A DNA stretch of 64,000 bases from Acanthopleura granulata. Taxonomy: Eukaryota; Mollusca; Polyplacophora; Chitonida; Chitonidae. Positions 48,462-60,771 of this stretch are shown piece after piece. Under the pieces are notes generated by a model that saw only the letters and a list, made by a program, of their open reading frames with translations, was not told the origin of the DNA and did no database searches. The position numbers and the translations under genes were made by a program. The stretch lies in contig JABBOT010000012.1 of NCBI GenBank assembly GCA_016165875.1, forward strand, positions 15,379,168-15,443,167. Direction: 5' to 3'. The first letter of the stretch is position 1; the number at the start of each line of letters is the position of its first letter.

Positions 48462-51400
48462 ATGGCAGCAGACGACAGAGGTGATTCCCGTGTAGAGGAT
48501 ATTTCGCCTCAGAGAGGTGAAATGTCCTCACGGAAGAAAGGTAAAGCGCCAGGATTATGTTAAGATATTTTATGACCTCACGGGTTTTTATTTTGGATAT
48601 TGTCAGTGTCCCATAACTCGAAAGAACAAGGCATTCGGGTGCAATATGAGGCGGAGAGCAAACAGTGAAACATCTCTCGTCAGCTTGTAAATTTCAAAAA
48701 AGTAATCAACAGGTTAACTTTGAGATAATGTAGCAAATGATATTTTTGTAATGTGTTTACCAGATTTGTTCATTGTCCTCTTGAATTGCTAACATGTTGC
48801 TTGTATGTGTAATTTGTAAATGTAAGCCAAAAATTCTCGTAAGCTTTGCACCGTACCGGCACTCAATCGTAGTCACTGATATGTCTTATGAAAAACACAA
48901 AAACGTGTTGGGGAAGTTACCTTTTGACCGAGTATAGTTTTGTAAAATTCAAATTGAAGCCACCCCAACATGAAACTGACTCGGTTAGCACACTATCGCA
49001 GCACAATGACCCGAAGCCTCTCATCAATGTGGTCGCTGTGAGTTCAAGTCCAGCCCATTCTGGCTTCCTCTCCGGTCGTACATGGGAATGTCTGCCAGCA
49101 ACCTGCGGATGGTCGTGGGTTTCCCCCAGGCTCTTCCCAGTTTCCTGTCACCATAATGCTGGTCGCCGTTGTATAAGTGACATATTCTTGAGTACAGCGT
49201 AAAACACCAATCAAATAAATAAATAAATAAATGAAAGGGACTACTGCTGTCACAGTGAAGAATTTGCCACCAAATACAAATAAAGCCATTTTGTGGAAGA
49301 TATAGAAACAGAAAGCCAGGTGCTAAGTCACATGTAAGATTTTTAAACTGTGGTGATATATGTGGAAGGACATGCATCTAGGGAAGTATGGTAAGGTATA
49401 CTATATCTCATCACTCATAAATATCGACTTGCTTTTTGGATGGATGAACTGTATGCTGTACATTCGTAAATGTAAGGTGTAATAATTAACTCACCATATC
49501 CAGAGACTCGATCACATTTGAACAAAGAGGAGAGAGGAATGGGCACAGTGTGTAAGGTGGATGACTCCTAACCACATAAGGTATGAGCTAAAGCACAACC
49601 TTGGTAGGGAGATTTTTAGATTACTTCACTGTTCGAAGCCCTAATGACAGTGAACAGTTAACATAGTTTGTTGGGCAGTTTGCATGGTCTTATATTCTTT
49701 GAAGACCACTTGTCTTCCCCCAGTGTCAAAATAGTGTGCAAGTCTGTACGCCATCACATATGGGAATCTTCTGTAGTACATCTGACTGGCTCAAATGGTG
49801 GTTTATCTCCAACTCCCTGGTTTTCTCCACCCAAAAGAACTGACTGTCAACATGCAAGAGAAAAAATTCTTAAGGGTGGCATCAAACTGAACAATAATAC
49901 AAGAAATAAAACTAGGCCATGGACTGAAATGAAGCTTTACTCATAAGGTTGTTTGATTTTACACAGGAAAAGGTCAATCTTTGTTGAATTATTTGACTGC
50001 TGAGCTAAGTCGGGGATATTTGTTGGAGAGGGATGAAGCCAAATACACAGAAAAACGTGAGCGGGTCTACAGCTTCATGAAAACACCCAAAGCCCTGGAG
50101 AGGGTAAGATTTCACATACATGTATGTTAGTGTAGTTCAGCAGGTGCATACATTTAGCTAGAACAGTTGAGGCAAAGTGTAGGCTGTTAGGTATTTTCTA
50201 CTATAAAAATGGTAAGGGGTGTTTTTTGCACATCTGCCTATTAAATATGGGATTAAAGGCCAAAAGAAAGAGGCACGTGTATGTTGGTAGGATGGAGCAC
50301 CTTCCTAGAAATCCTTTGACATGATTGACGAGTTTAATATGAGTTCTTCTTAACATTCATGTTTATTAGATATGTTAGTGGGCAGTCAGTGAATACATGT
50401 ATCCAGTGAACATCTGCATTTAATGACATTTCATTTTTATGAGCTACATCAAAATAAACCTCAGATCAGTTGTTTATCAGTACTGTATCTTCCGGCGGGT
50501 GAGGTAAGGTGTTTGATTCAAGCTCCTAAAGTTTCATGTCTTTTTACAACCCCCAAAAAGTTCAATTTTTGTTTTGTTTGCAGTTTTTATTTTATGGCTT
50601 TCTGCAGTGTGTGGATGCATTTCTCTTTGTCTTCACTTTCTTACCTCTGAGGATATTTCTAGCACTGCTTCGAGTTTTGACACATCCATGTGGAATTCTG
50701 ATATCAGGGTAAGCATGCCACTAGGTTTATACTTCATCATGAATTTCAAGCCATAAATGTAAGTTACTTCACAGAAGTATTCAATTAGCAATTGATGACT
50801 TTCCTGGTTTCTTCTTATGTAAGATTTTAAATTCAAATGCTGTATTTTATTTAAAATCTTGTTTTTGATTAAGAAAGGTGTTTTGAGTTTTTTTTATGGC
50901 AAATACTCTAAATGAATTTGACAAATAAATGTCCACATGCTTCACTTTGGGGAACATTGTTCTGTAAATATTGAATTCAACAAAACTTATGTATGTAGTT
51001 GATATTGGCTGACATGTCAACCTGTTTTAAAGACATATGTTCTTATGTCATATGATAGCTTTGTGGAATAGGACCCATGTCATTTGCAGTGTTTCCATAT
51101 TTGTGACAGGTTACTTTTATTTATTTGATTGGTGTTTTACGGCGTACTCTAGAATATTTCACTTTCAAAATTTAGAAGATAAAATCATATTTGTATTGAA
51201 ACTTTCAGTATTTCAAGGAAGTTCAGTAACATATATTCTTACAAAGCCTACACTTGCATGTTTCTTTCAGGTTTATGTATAATACTGATTGTTGTACCCA
51301 TAAATTTTGCTGCTTGAATTAAGACGTAACATTGTCGTGAATACAAACTTTACTTTTAGATCGAGGAAGATTTTGGAGCCAGCTCAAATGTGTGATGTGT

Positions 51401-54400
51401 TGAAGGGAATTGTACTCATTGCCTGTTGTTTCATCCTCAACTATATTGACACATCCATGATGTACCATATAGTGAGAGGCCAGGCCGTCATTAAGCTCTA
51501 CATCTTCTACAACATGCTGGAGGTAAGGAGCCAGATCACTTAAGATAGCTGCATTTTCAATTACCCTAAAAGGCCTACAATGTCGTCCCTGAAAAATGTG
51601 CTAATTTTTCCTGATTCTGAGAGTTTTATTAATTGTAGGAAGGCATTTTGAATTGTGTTTGAAAAGTATGATGATACCCCACTGGAATATGTAAGATTCA
51701 GTTCTAAAAGTAATATTTTATGGCATTTATTTACTTCCAAAAATGCAGTTTTGGGGGTGAGATTTTAGGTCATTTGCAGTAAGTTTATTTGATGTGTGAA
51801 AAATGTCTGGCAGACATACAAAAGCATAGCAGTATTATACTTTAGTCATTGCAGCTGACATAACTGCTACAGAGAAACCATACATTTCACTGTGATAATA
51901 GATAAGGTATCACGTATACTGTGCGTTCAGTTTGAGATGAGGAAGTCATTTGCTGAGTTATTTGGCAGACTGTTTAAAAGTTTGAGTAATGGAGATGTTA
52001 TGAAGAATAGATGTGTAATCAAATTCTGCCTCTTGGAGGTTAACTGCCAGAATTTTTTGTGATGTAATGCTCTTTACAGTGCGGGTTGTACAAAGAATCT
52101 GCATTCAGAATTTGGTGGATTATTGGGTTTTTTCTGATGAATTTAGTTTTAAAAGGGGTTTAAGTTACTACATGTTTTCATCAACTTTTGCTGATATTTT
52201 CAGGTTGCAGACAAACTTTTGTCTTCATTTGGTCAAGATATTTTGGACACCTTGTTTTGGACAGCAACGGAACCCCGAGCCAGGAAGAGGGAACACTTTG
52301 GTGTCATTCCACATCTTCTTCTTGCCATATTTTATGTTTGTATCCTTTTAACTCAAAAGTGTTACAAAGAATGTGGAGATTTTGAAGATTAACTTAGGTA
52401 AATTAAGTTTGGCCTGCATGCTTGTATTGGGCATAAAAATTGCAATTTACCCGTGTTCTGATGGAATTTTGAATGTTGACTATAAGAGTTGTCTCCCATG
52501 CAGTCCAAACATGAAGGAATTTACAAATTTGAATCCTGCATGAGATCTGTGCTTTGTTGTGGAGCTGATCAGGTTCACCTGTGCCCGTCTACCGTCTTTT
52601 GTGTATCCTGAACACATATATGCACATGTATGTGTAAATCCAAGTTATCTTTTTTCACTTCTGTAGTCCGTAATCTTGTACCTGTTCAAGTCCAAAATAT
52701 AAATTGATTTTTCTTAACTGCTTCAACCAGTTGTCCATTCAATGTTGACTTTGTTTCAAGCGACTGTGTTAAATGTGGCATTCAACTCCCACAACAAATC
52801 TCTCCTCACAATTATGATGTCAAACAATGTAAGTACATTTTCAAGCCTCAATTAATGATGATCTACACTGTGGTACATTTTAATATTAAGAGTAATGCTA
52901 AATAAGTACTAAATACTTATTTACTTATTTATTTTATTTTATTGTTGTTTAAAACTGTGGCCTAGAATTATTCACTTAGTTGGTGATGACAACTGGAGAA
53001 AACTGAAGAGTACGGCTTTATTAAGCTCAGAAGTTTGTGGAGTTGATGTATGTGTGATATGTATGTCAGGATATGAAATGGTTTCCCCTGAGTGCTGCTT
53101 GGCTTCTTACACCCATGAAGCTCACTACTGTTTCATATGTGTGTATTAAATATTCTTGATTACTGTAATTTTTCAACCTATTCCAGCATATTTAGAAGGC
53201 GTAACTCTGTGTAGACTGATAAAATTTTTGTTAAACCATGAAATTGGCCAACCCAGCCATTGTAGTATTATCTTGAAACTGAAATTAAAAATGTGCTCAC
53301 ACTGAAAGATGCCCTTTCATGTGTGAAAATATTGAAGAATTAAGATATAGCAAAAGCACCAATCAAATAAATTATCAAATAAACATTGCTCTGTACATGT
53401 TTTAATATGAGAGGTATTGTGTATTAATACATACATTTTATTCCTCTATGAGGGCTGTTGTTGAACATGCATGTGTAGTCCACCAGTACATTATTAGCAG
53501 TAACATCATTGACTCATCATAACTTATCAGAGGGGGATGATGTTGTTGCCTCTGTGCCTTAGCTTTTGTGGTTTTGTGTAACAGTTTGTAGAAATCAAAG
53601 GGAATGTGTTCCGACGTATGGACAAGAACAACCTTTTCCAGCTTTCGTGTAGTGATGCCAAAGAGAGGTTCTTCCTGTTCATTCTGCTCTTCCTTGTGTT
53701 CATTCGCAACATGAAAGAGTTTGATTGGAATACAGGTACTGGTTTTCATGCTTTTTTATTAGTTTAATTAAATTTAACGTTGAGGTCTATTTTCAGCAAT
53801 TTATCATATTTACCTTCCTGAGTGTTTAATTAGTGAGTTCAATAATCAGATTGGTCAATTGTGGAAGCCTACTTAGCAGAACCAAGTTGGCCTCAAATCT
53901 CCCCTGAAATGGCAGCACACGCCGAGGCCTTGTGTGGAGTAAGGAGAAAGGATCTCTGCGATCAGTTATGCATGTTCAAGTCCATTTCAGGCTCATTACA
54001 AGCAGAAAATACAAAGAAATATAGTCTTGTTTCTTTTCGAAACCACTTCTTGCTCTCAGGGCGCTTCGGATGTATCCAATTTCCTGATTTACTAGGAGCT
54101 ACAACCGGAAATTAATATTTTTTCTTTATTGAAATAAATCTCAAAATGCCATATATAAGTTTCTTCATTTGCATGTGTGTTTACTGAGCATAAAGCACTA
54201 ATAAACCCGTTTCCTGTGACAAGCTTCAATCGTGTATGTGTGTTTACTGAGCATAAAGCACTAATAAACACGTTTCCTTTGACAAGCCTCAATCGGACTC
54301 AGTCTTCCTTCCCTGCAGTGTAGCTGATTTGAAGTAGGGCCTACATTTTCCTTCATGCCGCTACTGAATCATGCATGTAACATAAGATATGTTTCAGTGT

Positions 54401-57400
54401 GTGCATGAATCAGATGCTTGAAAAACAACTCTAAAGGTTTCAGTCACTCAGCAGTCCATTGTCCACAATTTCCGGTCATGGCTCCAGGTAAAATCTGGAC
54501 TTTGAGATCCACCCGATACACCCCGACAGCACAAAGCGGCTTTCAAAAGAAACAAGTCAACATTCTTTTGTATTTCCTGTTTATAATGAGCCTGAAATGG
54601 ACTTGAGCATACATTATTGATCTGAAGGATCCTTTTCTCCTTACTCCACACAAGACCCCAGCATGTGCTGCCGTTTTTGGGCAGATTTGAGGCCAACTTG
54701 CTTCACCTAAGTGGGCCTCCGCAATGGACCAACTTGATTATTGAACTCGCTGATTAAAGGTTGAGGAAGGTAAATATCAGAAGTTGTTGAAAATAGACCT
54801 CAACGTTTAACTTAATTGAACTAGGTGTTTATGTAATGATTAACTGTAATATGCTAGATACATGGATACAGTAATGAGATTGACCTGCAGATACTGGGGG
54901 CATCAAATGACAGAAGACAACTGGCCTTTGAGTAATGTAGTTGTTTTATTTATTTATTTATTTCACTTATACAACGGCGACCAGCATTATGGTGAGAGGA
55001 AACTGGGCAGAGCTGGGGGGAAATCCACGACCATCCGCAGGTTGCTGGCAGACCTTCCCCGTACGGCCAGAGAGGAAGCCAGCATGAGCCGGTCTTGAAC
55101 TCACAGCGACCGCATCTGGTCATTGTGCTGGGATAACGTGCTAACCGACTGAGCCATGGAGGCTCCTGTAATTGTTTTAAAGAACACCATATTCATTTCC
55201 CCAACAAATTCTGTCTTTCATTTTAATATCTATAAACTTACGCTTTTTGACTTTGATGTGATCACAAAGATGTGCATGTATTCACTGTTGTGAACATTAT
55301 CTTTGGTTTCCATCAAATAATGTCTTGTAACTGTAGATACCATTTATAATACTGAATGAGGCTTGGATGAGGGGCTCTTGCTAAACGAGCGACAAATGCT
55401 TCACTGAAGATCACCAGCCCTTGAGCAGTGAGGTGTTTTTCAGCTTAAATATCTCTGCTTCATTTCAAGCTGGAGTGTTTAATTCTCTCATAAAGATGAC
55501 CGCCTTAACATAGGCTGATAATCTTTAGCATAATATAAAACATTACATAGAACAATGAAGTCAATAAATACACCCTGTCTATTTCCAATTATCCACAGAG
55601 CATCTGTGGGTACTACTGCCAGATGCTGTAATTGTCCTGATGGCAGAATTCTTTGTGGACTGGTTTAAACATGCCTTCGTCACAAAGTTCAATGAAATCA
55701 GCTCAGACGTAAGTAATGTTTTACTTGTGTATTCCTGTTGTGTATGTATTTCATCGTGTTGTATATGTATTTCAGTGTATTTGTTTGTGGCTGTTTAGGT
55801 TTTGAATAGAAAGACAAGCAAGCATCTTTCAGTCATGTGCATTTCTCTACCTGCCTATGACAAGCTGGTGTCAGGTGACATTCTCTTGTTCATTTTTCTG
55901 ATGTATTGTGTTTTCCGTTCTCTGTCTCCTGTAATTTTGTGAAGACCCATAATTTTCAAGTTTTAGTGCAATTTCACAACTGAAATCAATGAAAGTACTT
56001 GTAAAGTTTTAGTTCAGGTGAGATCATTACATTTTACATTGTAACAACAAAATGCCCCTGAAAATTTGAGTTTATGTTTTTAAATCACGGAAACATTTCA
56101 GAAACAAGTGTAAATGTGTTTCTCTAAACCTAAGTAACGTAGTGAAGTTCCCAAGTTTTTTGTTTGTTGAAGCTTTCAATTCCATATACATATTTTTCTT
56201 TTTTTGTGAATTCATGTATGTATAGAATTCACAACATACATGGATACTAATCTATGATAGCAGTAAATGCCTGTATGTGTGCTTAGCCTTTGTCCATACC
56301 ACTTTGTTTTGTTTTTTCTGTATTAACACAGTACTAACTTTTAGTGATACATGTACATAATTTTTATGTGTTACATCTGCTTTGCAGGTTTACCATGATT
56401 TTACTGTGAGCTTGGCATATGACATGTCAGTTAGCAGGCAGAAATATGTAAGTTGCTTTTTTTATATTGTATTTAGGTTTGTTTGGGGATACCCGAAGTG
56501 TTTCATTTCACCAATGTAAATGTGTCTGGGTGCATTCAGAATGCGAAGGTCTGATTTTAAGGTGTGAGATAGATTATGAAATTCTCACAAGTAGGTCACT
56601 GCATTGTCAGATTCCTTGATTAAAATATGAAGAAAATGATTTAGTCTGCAGGATTTAGTCTGTGTTGCATTTCTCCAAGACATAACTACTGAAATATCTA
56701 CATGTAGTTTTGAAAAATAAACCAGAAAGATTTGTAGACGAACGAAATGAAATGCCACCCCTGGTTTTATCAGCACATGAGATTCGCCAAACAGCAGCAA
56801 ACTTTTGTAAAAACAGCCATGCATTGGACAAAGGCGGCCATTGTCAAGTGACAGATTTGAATCACACCGTCCGACTCTAGTACAATGGGTGGAAATATTC
56901 AGCTGCAGAGGAAAAACTTGAAATATGGTGTGTGCAATTACAAGTCAAAAGTGAAAGTTTCCTCATCTCGGAATCAAAGTGAATTTCTGTATAAATAGGA
57001 TACATGTATTTATTTCCAAAGGAAACTGGAATTGGTACACATGCAATGGGCATGCAACATGCATCAACAAGTGAATTTTGTACTCTGAGGTTTGCTTTCT
57101 CATTTAGTATGCCTGCCAACTGCACCAAGCATCTTCTGTTCCCCTAACCAGATGTCTCTGCTTTTGCACATAGGCCTTCACAGATCACTCTGACCTTGTC
57201 TCCAGGCGAATGACCTTCACTCCACTACCGCTAGCCTGTCTTGTCATCCACATTGTCTCCAGGTCCATGAAAGTCTCTGGCTGGAAGGGAGCGGCCATCT
57301 TTGTTGTTGGCTACTTCTGGTAAGTAGGCTACCTATTTCATGGACAACCATACTTAAGATGGAAGTGGTTGTAGTTGTGTCAGTGTGCTCCTATAAATTC

Positions 57401-59192
57401 TTATTAAATATGTACTTATATAAAATCGTGTGAACATGTCTTGAGAATGAAGCTTATAGAAAATGAACATTATCAGGCAACATTTTACTGATCCTCAGCC
57501 CACATGCATATTTCAGTGTATATTTCTCCACCATAAGTGAGAAAAAAATTATCAGAAATCCCATTTTCAGCACGTATTCAGCACATAATTTTAGTAACCA
57601 AAACACTGACCTTGTCACATTTGACTGGCCCCAGACCTATAAGGTAGTCTCAACTACGTGTAATTGTCTCCCTAGCAGAGGTGTGGTTTAAGTCAAGGGG
57701 TTTGTCAGGTACCTGGTCAGTAGCAATGGTTTACTTCCCACACCCCAGTTTCCTACACCCATAAAGAAAGTTTACCTGAGTCCTCTCTTGTATAAGTGTC
57801 TGAAAAATTCTTTGGGTGACATTAAAAATGAATAAACTAAATAATTTATGTGGCACCAGTTTTGGTGATTTATTACCTCGTGGCCAATATTGGCCAAGGA
57901 TTATTGTGACAGCTAGCAGAGTCCATCAGTCCGACTCTATCTAGAACAGTTTAGCCCAAGTTCACCACGCTTACACATTGGCATGAGGAAGAACCATATT
58001 GATTTTCTGTGACCTGAACCATTTTCTTCAAGGTCATTGAGGTCATTTAAGTTAAATTTTATAAAAGGCTTGCATAACTGGAACTGTTGAGACCAAGTTC
58101 ACCAAACTTACACCATGCCTAATCTTGGACTTTATTAAGAACCCTATTGATTTTCAGTGACCATGACCTTTTCAAGTTCATTACAGTCACCTAAGTTAAA
58201 TTTCATGAATATCTGGTATTGTACAAAATATCTGTAGGGGTTTTTATCTATTTGTTATATTGTACATGTTCGTAAGGCCGAGGGGTTTTAAGTGCATAGC
58301 ATGATATTTTTTATTTATTTATTTGATTGGTATTTTATGCCATGCTCAAGAATATTTCACTAACACAATTGTGGCAAGCAATATGGTGGAAGGAAACTGA
58401 GCAGAACCCAAGGAAACCTGGGGACCATCCACAGGTTGCTGGCAGACCTTCCCACATTCAGCCAGTGAGGAAGCCAGCCTGAGCTGGACTAGAGCTCACA
58501 CCGCCCGCAGATGTTGGTTATGAATACATGTGTAGCAGTCTTGATATGGACTGGATGTAATTCTTAAAATGTATGTCTTTCTTTTGATCCATTTATACAG
58601 CTTGATGACACTGAAGATATTAACAAGTATCATAATCCTGGGAAGAGCCTGTGAGCTGATAAGAGAACACAAGGCTGCCACAAAGAGTGAGAAGGAGGAG
58701 CTGGTGAACAACTCTGTCAAACCTGACAAGATCTCAATTCCCAGGAGTAAAAGTTTTTCACAGCCCTCTGGAGTGTCAGCCATGGACTGCGTCAGCAGCA
58801 AAAGTGAGAGCAAATTCAACGTGGAGCACCAGCCTTCCATAAACTCTCAGATGCTGTTCTCTAACAGCACGGTCAGTATCGACAGCATCAGTCTCAACGA
58901 GGAGGTCTCAGAGCGATCAGTTAAAACAGGCACGCGAAATGGCCTTGAGGCCACAAGCCAGTTCTCCTCAGTGGAGACACAAGAGGGAGCCAGTTTACCA
59001 GCCAAACTGAACTCTGCTTTACCCGATGTCAGTGCTGCTGGTTTTAAAAAAATTTGTCGGACAGTGTCTCTGCCGTCACAGAATATCCAGGTTGTTATCA
59101 AGGAGCAGGACGGAGAGGATTCACCCAAGTTTCCTGCATCAGGGAGAAGTGAAACGATATCTGAAACACCCAAGCCAGAAACAGATCTGTAG
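48462..59192 (+). CDS. TAPT1: TAPT1, transmembrane anterior posterior transformation protein 1 homologue, 11 exons
   Basis: Conserved multi-pass membrane protein; vertebrate TAPT1 acts in axial skeletal patterning and is linked to Golgi/ciliary-basal-body function. Exons: 48462-48540, 49967-50103, 50584-50708, 51360-51522, 52204-52339, 52731-52828, 53585-53735, 55599-55708, 56388-56447, 57174-57319, 58601-59192. All junctions are GT-AG, phases join cleanly, and the product is 598 aa (human about 567). Seen: GYLLERDEAKYTEKRERVY, SMMYHIVRGQAVIKLY, SSFGQDILDTLFWTATEP, LNVAFNSHNKSLLTIMMSNN, DKNNLFQLS, KHAFVTKFNEI. About 6-8 hydrophobic segments lie between residues 73 and 418. The last 180 residues are a Ser-rich, poorly conserved tail carrying RTVSLP (possible 14-3-3 site). 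The start is the first in-frame ATG after an upstream TGA (48363). Exon 1 rests on phase fit alone; exons 2-11 rest on strong family similarity. Confidence 0.95.
48976..49232 (+). mobile_element. SINE family A, near full length, in TAPT1 intron 1
   Basis: TCGGTTAGCACACTATCGCA, TGTGGTCGCTGTGAGTTCAA, CCAGCAACCTGCGGATGGTC, CACCATAATGCTGGTCGCCG, TATAAGTGACATATTCTTGA, CACCAATCAAATAAATAAAT. Confidence 0.93.
49735..49912 (+). mobile_element. SINE-like family F copy in TAPT1 intron 1
   Basis: GGTGGTTTATCTCCAACTCC, CTGGTTTTCTCCACCCAAAA, GAACTGACTGTCAACATGCA, AAAAAATTCTTAAGGGTGGC; ends close to the exon 2 acceptor. Confidence 0.45.
51116..51166 (-). mobile_element. SINE family A, 3' tail fragment in TAPT1 intron 3
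   Basis: TTATTTATTTGATTGGTGTT, TTACGGCGTACTCTAGAATA, inverted orientation. Confidence 0.75.
51545..51785 (-). repeat. Family D repeat, inverse copy, in TAPT1 intron 4
   Basis: TTTACTTCCAAAAATGCA, ATTTTAGGTCATTTGCAGT and CTGATTCTGAGAGTTTTATT are inverses of blocks at 21880-22160 and 43968-44420. Confidence 0.5.
53040..53165 (+). mobile_element. SINE-like family F remnant in TAPT1 intron 6
   Basis: GAAATGGTTTCCCCTGAGTG, TTCTTACACCCATGAAGCTC, GTATTAAATATTCTTGATTA; weak. Confidence 0.35.
53761..54826. mobile_element. Large foldback element (about 1.07 kb), family C ends, in TAPT1 intron 7
   Basis: Left arm 53761-54114 and right arm 54468-54826 are inverse copies along their whole 350 bp. Paired blocks include ACGTTGAGGTCTATTTTCA / TGAAAATAGACCTCAACGT, AAGTTGGCCTCAAATCT / AGATTTGAGGCCAACTT, CAAGTCCATTTCAGGCTCAT / ATGAGCCTGAAATGGACTTG, and CCGGAAATT / AATTTCCGG. 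Outer ends GTTTAATTAA and TTAATTGAAC are each flanked by TA, as for Tc1/mariner-type target duplication. No transposase seen. Confidence 0.85.
54171..54296 (+). repeat. 63-bp tandem duplication inside the foldback spacer
   Basis: Two adjacent copies share TGTGTGTTTACTGAGCATAA, AGCACTAATAAACCCGTTTC (ACGTTTC in copy 2), GACAAGC(T/C)TCAATCG; only a few mismatches. Confidence 0.9.
54949..55167 (-). mobile_element. SINE family A, inverted, in TAPT1 intron 7, with near-perfect TSD
   Basis: Inverted blocks TTTCACTTATACAACGGCGA, CACGACCATCCGCAGGTTGC, GTACGGCCAGAGAGGAAGCC, CTCACAGCGACCGCATCTGG, GACTGAGCCATGGAGGC. Flanked by GTAGTTGTTTTA (54937-54948) and GTAATTGTTTTA (55168-55179), a 12-bp target-site duplication with one mismatch. 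Confidence 0.93.
57655..57845 (+). mobile_element. SINE-like family F copy in TAPT1 intron 10
   Basis: GGTTTACTTCCCACACCCCA, GTTTCCTACACCCATAAAGA, TGTATAAGTGTCTGAAAAAT, TCTTTGGGTGACATTAAAAA. Confidence 0.5.
58309..58517 (-). mobile_element. SINE family A, inverted, in TAPT1 intron 10
   Basis: TATTTATTTGATTGGTATTT, TGCTCAAGAATATTTCAC, GGGGACCATCCACAGGTTGC, TGGCAGACCTTCCCACATTC, GAGGAAGCCAGCCTGAGCTG; ends about 85 bp before exon 11. Confidence 0.9.
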
Positions 59193-60771
59193 GATGCACT
59201 GTGGAACTGTTTGAACATGTGCTTTTTAAAAATGTGATTTATAGAGAACTTTAAAAGGGTGCAATATCGCTTTGAAATATCATTATTGTTTATCAGTTAC
59301 CAATAGTCATGATAGGTGAAAGATAAATTAAGAGAATTCGCAGATTAAGAAAAACAAAGTGTAAAACACTTAATTACCTGAAGTTTTTCATATGTTTATT
59401 AGGGGGGCAATGTGGGATAGGATTTAACCAGTTTCGTGACATTTCTAGTGTATCTTGGTGCAAATTTGCAACTTTTGTACTGATAACTCGCCAAGTCATA
59501 TTGGCAATGTACCCCTGCCAGAAGCGGACTTACCTAAAATCAGTGCAGTCTAGTTTAATCAAGTTTTAATCATGTTTTCAGAACAGACAGACATAGAAAA
59601 AATGGAAGAAAAAAGAAAGATAAAAAACAGACACATGCCTGTTTGTTCTGTTTTGTCACCGTCTTCGTGTGTGTGTGTACCTGATGCATAGTTTGAATAT
59701 ATCAAAGTATAAGTATTTTAAGTGTGCTGAAGTGTAGTGGTGTAGTGAAGCTGAAGAAATATGTATAACATGTGTGGCCTTTGTGTACATGATTGCCTGG
59801 CAAGTCAGACATCAGTTTTGTCACAGGAGAATATTCTGTTGTGGAATCTGCCCAGTGTTGAATTAGCATCTAATTAAAAGCACTTTCTAACTGTTGAATG
59901 ATTTTAGTGTCAAGCTTATACATGCAATATCCTAATCAAAAAACAAAACTAAAATGTTTACAAATGTGTGTATTTTTTTTTAATGATTGTGTGATAAAAA
60001 TTGATCGTTTAGAAAGGTTCCAAAAAGGGAGTAAACATAAAAAAACATTGAAAAATGAGAACACTGAATTAAAAGTAACCGTGTGTTAAAATGCCACACA
60101 TGTTTTTAAAATTAAAGATGAAGATAACTTATCATGGTGAACTCAATTTACATTCACATATTGCAGGTTAAAGCTTGTGGTTTCAAACTGCAGGTAAACA
60201 GATTATAGTACAGGTAATTTTGATCATGCCTACCTGCTAAAGCTGCAGTGTTAATACAGTGATGAATAGTCTTGCTGATTAAAGCCAGAATTTACATGCC
60301 TCGTTTGTTCAATACATTCTTGTACAGTTACATATATTGTTTTGTTTTGTATTTTCTTGAGTTTTGTATAAATTATGATTGCCATTTCATGTCATGTTAT
60401 TTCAAATTATTGTGAACTGATATGATTGATAAGATTAACCAAACATGCAAGTATATTTTTCTTTTTTTGTCTCCAAAATCAAATTATATAAATTGAAAAC
60501 TTGAAAAAGATTGAAGATACCGTGTGTTATCTTGTTTTGAATTGTGCTATTTAATTCTTGAACCTTGACACTTGTTGTTTAATACACTCTGTATGTTTTT
60601 AACTTGTACAACGTGAATTTTCCCAACCTTTCCCTCTGTGTATCTTTTTTTTTTGATACTGTGAACATAGTAGTAAACGTTTGATGAAAAGTAGGGATCC
60701 CACTGATCCTTGAAGTCCTGAAAAGGTGCTTCAAAGGTTTTGTTGAAAGATTTTTTGACATTGAAAGTCCT

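Noticed and set aside
53438..53749. 103-aa minus-strand open frame
   Set aside because: It is the antisense shadow of TAPT1 exon 7, which has strong family similarity on the + strand.
58496..59218. Minus-strand open frames of 114 and 123 aa, and a 62-aa + frame
   Set aside because: They overlap TAPT1 exon 11 in other frames and show no domain of their own.
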